DNA of 26,538 bases. Source: an uncultured Collinsella sp. Its GTDB lineage: Bacteria; Actinomycetota; Coriobacteriia; Coriobacteriales; Coriobacteriaceae. This document shows positions 23,025-26,538 of the stretch, piece after piece. The notes under the pieces were generated by a model. That model was not told the origin of the DNA, ran no database searches, and saw nothing but the letters and a program-made list of their open reading frames with translations. Each line of letters starts with the position of its first letter. Position 1 is the stretch's first letter. The stretch lies in assembly GCA_905209455.1 (NCBI GenBank), contig CAJLTA010000028.1, positions 1-26,538 on the forward strand, given 5' to 3'. Both the position numbers and the translations under genes were made by a program.

Positions 23025-23882
23025 TTACTCCACAACCTTATCCGGCTGGATGAGCTCCTCGTAGTAGCTGATATGTTCGCGAGCGTCTTCAATCTCGGGC
23101 AGCAGGAAGTTGTAGATGACTTCGATGATCATCGTGGCGCTGATCTTGGAGAACGCAAAGTCGCCCGTGGTGAGCAGTGCCTCGTGGTTCACGGTGTTAA
23201 AAGTGTAGTCTGCCAGGCGCGCGAGCGGGGATTTACTGTCGCTGCTGATGACGACTACGATTGCGCCGCAGTTGCGAGCCGCTTTTGCCATGCGATTCAG
23301 TCGGCGCGATTTGCCGGAGTTTGAGATTAGCACGATGACGTCACCCGGGCGCAACGTGAGCGCAAAGCCGATTGATGTCTCGCTAATGGTGCTCGCCATG
23401 CAGCGCAGGCCCAGCTGCGAAAACTTAAACGTCGCATCGAGCGCGACCGCGTTCGTATTGCCCACAGCCGCAAACTCAATAACCCCTGCATGCTTAAGGG
23501 CATGCACAACAGCCGCCAGCGTATCGTGGTCGATTCCGTCGATGGTCGCATTAAGCTCGCTCACCTTGGCAGCCAGGATGTTCTTGAGGCTCTGCTCCAT
23601 ATTGTCGAGCGAGACCTCGTCGGTCAGGCCCTCGTTGCGCTGGCTTTCCAAATCCCTCGCCAACGAAAACTGAAAGCTGCGGAAGCTGCCAAACCCAAGC
23701 TTGCGGCAGAAGCGCGAAACGGTCGCCTCGGACGTGGCGGCGGCGCGCGAGAGCTGAGCGGCCGTGAGTCGTGGCGCCTCGGACTGGTGCTCCAATATAT
23801 AGTCGACAATGCGCTGCTCGGACTCGCTGTATCCCTGATGGGTGCTAATGAGGGAAAGTGCGCTCTTGCTACTATCGGTCAT
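23025..23882 (-). CDS. MurR/RpiR family transcriptional regulator
   Basis: This is a 285-residue regulator with an N-terminal HTH_6 domain. The recognition region is TAAQLSRAAATSEATVSRFCRKLGF. A C-terminal SIS domain for binding phosphosugars follows (EFAAVGNTNAVALDA, VIVLISNSGKSRRLNRMAK). It is divergent from the PTS gene, and regulators of this family often control the neighbouring sugar gene in response to the sugar phosphate. The start is ATG at 23882 with GGAG about six bases upstream. A 16-residue N-terminal extension to 23930 is open but lacks a ribosome site. The effector sugar is unknown; fructose 1-phosphate is a reasonable guess from context only. Confidence 0.88.
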   Translation of the reverse strand: MTDSSKSALSLISTHQGYSESEQRIVDYILEHQSEAPRLTAAQLSRAAATSEATVSRFCRKLGFGSFRSFQFSLARDLESQRNEGLTDEVSLDNMEQSLKNILAAKVSELNATIDGIDHDTLAAVVHALKHAGVIEFAAVGNTNAVALDATFKFSQLGLRCMASTISETSIGFALTLRPGDVIVLISNSGKSRRLNRMAKAARNCGAIVVVISSDSKSPLARLADYTFNTVNHEALLTTGDFAFSKISATMIIEVIYNFLLPEIEDAREHISYYEELIQPDKVVE

Positions 23883-23930
23883 GGATGGCTCCTGGTTGGC
23901 ATGAAAATCTAATTTGATTCGCAATGCCAT

Positions 23931-23936
23931 AGTATA
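23931..23936 (-). promoter_or_regulatory. Putative -10 box of the rpiR promoter
   Basis: On the minus strand the hexamer reads TATACT, about 49 bases before the start codon. No clear -35 hexamer is at 16-18 bases. Confidence 0.4.
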
Positions 23937-23984
23937 CGGGCATTTTCAATTACAAGATACACCTTGCCGTTTCAAGTGTTGATG

Positions 23985-24007
23985 GTAAACTTTCACTTAC
24001 CGTTTAC
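23985..24007. promoter_or_regulatory. Dyad GTAAAC…GTTTAC in the rpiR/fruA interval
   Basis: GTAAAC (23985-23990) and GTTTAC (24002-24007) are perfect inverse complements, 11 bases apart. A nested GGTAA…TTACC dyad overlaps. The site includes a CTTTCA copy at 23990-23995. It may be an operator for either divergent gene. Confidence 0.4.
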
Positions 24008-24012
24008 GGTTA

Positions 24013-24027
24013 TGAAAGAACCTTTCA
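24013..24027. promoter_or_regulatory. Candidate RpiR operator TGAAAG-N3-CTTTCA
   Basis: TGAAAG and CTTTCA form a perfect 6-3-6 palindrome. Further CTTTCA copies are at 23990-23995 and 24076-24081. TGAAA…TTTCA is a reported form for some RpiR-family operators. Position and symmetry support a binding site for the divergently encoded regulator, but binding is inferred. Confidence 0.5.
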
Positions 24028-24092
24028 CCGGAGAATTGCACCTTGTCTCTTCTCACGCGGACGGTAGGTTGGTATCTTTCAGTTGTGGAAAA

Positions 24093-24133
24093 ACGCGCAT
24101 CGAAGCGCGTGTAGGGGAGCGCCCGCGGGCGCT
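24093..24133 (+). promoter_or_regulatory. Two GC-rich palindromes in the fruA leader
   Basis: ACGCGC-ATCGAA-GCGCGT (24093-24110) is a six-pair hairpin. AGCGCCCGCGGGCGCT (24118-24133) is a perfect 16-base palindrome that can fold with a four-base loop. The latter ends eight bases before the AAAGGAGGG ribosome site, so it could affect translation or bind a protein. Confidence 0.4.
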
Positions 24134-24153
24134 GTACTCAAAAGGAGGGACAC

Positions 24154-26157
24154 ATGGCTAAGTTTGACATCATCGCCGCGACCGGTTGCCCGACCGGCAT
24201 TGCGCACACCTTCATGGCGAAGGAGGCGCTGGAGAAGGCAGCTGCCGAGCGCGGTCTGACCATTAAGGTCGAGACTCATGGCCAGGTCGGCGTCGAGAAC
24301 GAGCTCACCAAGAGTGAGATCGCTGGTGCCAAGGCCGTCGTCGTCGCAGCCGACAAGGATGTCCAGGCTGAGCGTTTCGCCGGTAAGCCCATGGTTTCCG
24401 TTGGTGTTTCCAAGGCCCTGTCCGTTGAGGCGGCCGGTAAGCTGATTGACCGCGCGCTCGCCGCCAAGGGCGACAGCACGGTTGCAGCCGCTGCCGATGT
24501 CGAGGACGAGGTCGAGGAGAAGGAGTCCATCGGCCACATCATCTACAAGCACCTCATGAATGGCGTCAGCCACATGCTGGTCTTCGTCGTTGCCGGTGGT
24601 GTTCTGACCGCCGTTTCGTTCCTGTGGGGCATTACGTCCTTCGATTCGACGGCGTCTGACTACAACAGCTTTGCTGCGATGCTCAAGATCATCGGCGGCA
24701 TCGCCATGAACCTCATGGTTCCGGTGCTTTCCGCCTACATCGCCGAGTCCATCGGCAAGCGCCCGGCGCTCGTCCCCGGCTTCGTTGCCGGTATGATCGC
24801 CATCCAGGGCCTGCCTGTTAACGCCGAGACCGGCATGATCGACGCCGGTGGCGCCGGCGTGGGCTTCGGCTTCCTGGGCGGCATCGTCGGCGGCTTCCTC
24901 GCCGGCTATGTCATCCTGCTGCTCGAGAAGGTCTTTGCCGGCCTGCCCAAGAACCTGGACGGCCTCAAGGCTATCTTCCTGTACCCGCTGTTCTCGACGG
25001 CTATCGTGGGCCTGGTCATGCTCGGCATTTCCGGCCCCATGGCTGCCATCAACACCGCCATGATGGACTTCCTCAAGGGCCTGTCCGCCTCTGGCGCCGT
25101 TGTACTGGGTCTTGCCATCGGCTGCATGTGCGCCTTTGACATGGGCGGCCCGGTCAACAAGGCTGCTTACGTCACCGGTACCGGTATGCTCACCGAGGCA
25201 CTGGCCGCCGGTGTTGGCACCGATACCTACAACTTCGGCACCAACTTCATGGCTGCCGTCTCCGCTGCCTGCATCGTTCCGCCGCTGATCACCACCTTTG
25301 CCGTCGTTGTCGGCAAGAAGTACTTCAGCCAGGAGGACCATGACGCCGGTGTCGTCAACCTCATCCTTGGTTGCACCCACATCACCGAGGGCGCCATTCC
25401 GTTCATGACCAAGAACATTTGGCCCGTCATGCCCATCATGATGCTCGGTTCCTCTATCGCTTCGATCCTGACCATTATGTTCAACGTTCACGATCCGGCG
25501 CCTCACGGTGGCTTCCTGGTCCTGCCCGTTGTCGAGAACGGTCCGCTTTGGGTCCTCGCGATCCTCATCGGCGCTGTGGTCGGTGGCATCCTGTTCGTGG
25601 CCTTTAAGAAGTACGACTTCGAGAAGAACCAGAAGGCCGCTCCTGCAGCCAAGCCCGTTGAGACCCCCAAGGCCACTGCCGTCGAAGCCCCCAAGGCCGA
25701 GGCTGCCGACTTCGTGAAGGTCGAGAACGTCTTTGTCGCCGAGGACTTCGCTTCACGTGACGAGGCCCTGAGCTTTGTCTCCAACCAGGCCGTCAAGGCC
25801 GGTATCGCCGGCGACGCCGACGCCGTGATGAACGCCTTCCTGGCCCGCGAGGCCGAGGGCACCACGGGCATGATGGAGGGCTTCGCCATCCCGCATGCCA
25901 AGTCGGACGCCATTACCGAGGCTGCTGTCATCGTCGTCAAGGACGACTCTGGCGTGACCGGTTGGGACACCATGGACGGCGCTCCCGTCAACGTTGCCAT
26001 CGCCCTGCTCATCCCGGGCGCTCAGGCTGGCACCACGCACCTCAAGATCCTGTCCAAGGTCGCCGAGGCGCTTATGGACGAGGACTTCCGTGCCACCGTC
26101 AAGGGTTCCACCGACGCCGCCGAGATCGCCAAGACGATCAACGCCCGCCTGGTCTAA
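24154..26157 (+). CDS. fruA: Fructose-family PTS transporter, EIIB-EIIC-EIIA fusion
   Basis: This membrane permease imports and phosphorylates sugar with phosphate from HPr. The 667-residue protein has the domains in the order B-C-A. EIIB comes first, with active Cys12 in TGCPTGIAHTFMA. EIIC starts near residue 128 with the entry motif KHLMNGVSHMLVFVVAGG and runs to about residue 485. A linker rich in Pro, Ala and Lys follows, then EIIA with active His581 in GFAIPHAKSD. FruA more often has the order A-B-C. AAAGGAGGG precedes ATG 24154. No fruK or other sugar gene follows before the contig end, so fructose is the likely but not proven substrate. Regulation by the divergent RpiR protein is probable. 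The gene's terminator is at 26193-26228. Confidence 0.92.
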   Translation: MAKFDIIAATGCPTGIAHTFMAKEALEKAAAERGLTIKVETHGQVGVENELTKSEIAGAKAVVVAADKDVQAERFAGKPMVSVGVSKALSVEAAGKLIDRALAAKGDSTVAAAADVEDEVEEKESIGHIIYKHLMNGVSHMLVFVVAGGVLTAVSFLWGITSFDSTASDYNSFAAMLKIIGGIAMNLMVPVLSAYIAESIGKRPALVPGFVAGMIAIQGLPVNAETGMIDAGGAGVGFGFLGGIVGGFLAGYVILLLEKVFAGLPKNLDGLKAIFLYPLFSTAIVGLVMLGISGPMAAINTAMMDFLKGLSASGAVVLGLAIGCMCAFDMGGPVNKAAYVTGTGMLTEALAAGVGTDTYNFGTNFMAAVSAACIVPPLITTFAVVVGKKYFSQEDHDAGVVNLILGCTHITEGAIPFMTKNIWPVMPIMMLGSSIASILTIMFNVHDPAPHGGFLVLPVVENGPLWVLAILIGAVVGGILFVAFKKYDFEKNQKAAPAAKPVETPKATAVEAPKAEAADFVKVENVFVAEDFASRDEALSFVSNQAVKAGIAGDADAVMNAFLAREAEGTTGMMEGFAIPHAKSDAITEAAVIVVKDDSGVTGWDTMDGAPVNVAIALLIPGAQAGTTHLKILSKVAEALMDEDFRATVKGSTDAAEIAKTINARLV

Positions 26158-26192
26158 TCCAGCAGTTAGCGAATAATATCGCCCCTTGTAAC

Positions 26193-26228
26193 AAAGGCGG
26201 AGACCCTCTCCAGGTCCTCCGCCTTTTT
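26193..26228 (+). terminator. Rho-independent terminator after fruA
   Basis: AAAGGCGGAG (26193-26202) pairs with CTCCGCCTTT (26217-26226), ten pairs, and ACC/GGT can extend the stem past a bulged base. The T-run is 26224-26228. Confidence 0.9.
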
Positions 26229-26241
26229 CATCCCCAAATAA

Positions 26242-26306
26242 GTTGCGGTGAAATAGGGACTGTTTAAACGATTCAACCCCAAATCCAGTCCCTATTTCAC
26301 CGCAAC
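26242..26306. repeat. 21-bp perfect inverted repeat after fruA
   Basis: The left arm 26242-26262 begins GTTGCGGTGAAATAGGGACT and the right arm 26286-26306 ends TCACCGCAAC. All 21 bases pair perfectly around a 23-base loop. It lies in noncoding DNA. Its GGGAC core resembles those at 3255-3295 and 22984-23016. A dispersed palindromic repeat is likely. Confidence 0.75.
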
Positions 26307-26311
26307 CTACA

Positions 26312-26450
26312 GATGGGTATAGATAGACCCCATCAACTAGATCAACCAGGCGAACAAAAAATCAGCCAGAATTCCGTTCGCACGATATTACTTTGGACCG
26401 ACCGAGTTTCCGCAGCTTGCTCGCCCACAGGGGCCCGCGCGCGGCCTGTG
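26312..26450. repeat. Chain of three short inverted repeats
   Basis: These are GATGGG/CCCATC (26312-26317, 26329-26334), GCGAAC/GTTCGC (26350-26355, 26376-26381) and CACAGG/CCTGTG (26426-26431, 26445-26450). Each is only six pairs, so any one could be chance; no ORF of note covers the stretch. Confidence 0.35.
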
Positions 26451-26467
26451 AGATTTATCGCGAGTTC

Positions 26468-26505
26468 CGCACGAGCCGAAGAGCACTTAATGTGCTCTTC
26501 GTGCG
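26468..26505. repeat. 14-pair hairpin at the right end
   Basis: CGCACGA and AGAGCAC (26468-26486, split by a GCCGA bulge) pair with GTGCTCT and TCGTGCG (26492-26505) around a TTAAT loop. There is no T-run. GAGTTCCGCA just before it repeats GAGTTTCCGCA at 26404-26414. Confidence 0.5.
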
Positions 26506-26524
26506 AGCAGGACTGTAGAGCAGG

Positions 26525-26538
26525 AGATCGGAAGAGCG
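26525..26538 (+). other. Illumina adapter remnant
   Basis: The last 14 bases, AGATCGGAAGAGCG, are identical to the start of the standard Illumina TruSeq adapter. They sit exactly at the end of the window, as expected for untrimmed adapter at a contig end. They should not be treated as genomic. Confidence 0.92.

Noticed and set aside
23964..24161. 65-codon plus-strand frame in the rpiR/fruA interval
   Set aside because: It starts with TTG without a ribosome site, runs through the operator and the palindromes and overlaps the fruA start. It is more likely noncoding leader.
24079..25506. 475-codon minus-strand frame opposite fruA, with similar long frames opposite mltG (12852-14285) and the M24 peptidase gene (16452-17696)
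   Set aside because: All lie antisense to clear genes with strong codon bias. They have unusual composition and no motifs.
1..26538. CRISPR arrays, insertion sequences, prophage or tRNA genes
   Set aside because: I saw no regularly spaced direct repeats, no transposase or integrase frames and no cloverleaf with CCA-type end. A tRNAscan-SE run would confirm the last point.

Overview
The window is a 26.5 kb contig end from a high-GC, Gram-positive-type bacterium. Gene content and order point to the Coriobacteriia, most like Collinsella or a close relative. The evidence is a Bacillus-like efp–asp23–nusB–xseB–tlyA–nadK–recN block, an alaS–ruvX–mltG block, a SigB/SigF-type sigma factor, an RpiR-controlled fructose PTS and a G/C-biased third codon position. 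This assignment is inference; there is no rRNA in the window to confirm it. No tRNA, CRISPR array, insertion sequence or prophage gene was seen. Almost everything is conserved chromosomal housekeeping on the + strand; only the RpiR regulator is on the - strand.

Layout: (1) 1-273, noncoding with three inverted repeats, one terminator-like. (2) lspA and an RluD-type pseudouridine synthase, overlapping by one base. (3) A processive family-2 glycosyltransferase ending in a repeat-like terminator, then a lone A24 prepilin peptidase, dgt and rarA. (4) A tightly coupled unit of a DUF948 membrane protein, an RsbW-like protein without its ATP-site residues, a SigB/SigF-type sigma factor and an AI-2E family transporter, closed by a strong terminator. 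(5) alaS–ruvX–mltG–yqeG-like phosphatase–aroK–DHQ-synthase-like gene, probably one operon. The last gene has lost every zinc ligand of dehydroquinate synthase. (6) A structured intergenic element, then an M24 peptidase, a terminator, and an efp-to-recN operon covering translation, transcription termination, nuclease, rRNA methylation, NADP supply and recombinational repair. (7) A divergent rpiR / fruA pair with candidate operators between them. (8) About 380 bp of noncoding DNA with a terminator and a chain of hairpins. The final 14 bases match the Illumina adapter prefix and are probably not genomic.

The points most worth a second look are the DHQ-synthase pseudoenzyme beside an intact-looking shikimate kinase; the ATP-site-less anti-sigma homologue in a four-gene sigma unit; a promoter-plus-folded-RNA-plus-T-run element before the M24 peptidase; TGAAAG/CTTTCA sites between rpiR and fruA; and a set of intergenic palindromes that share a GGGAC core. 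I found no clear new defence or mobile system.
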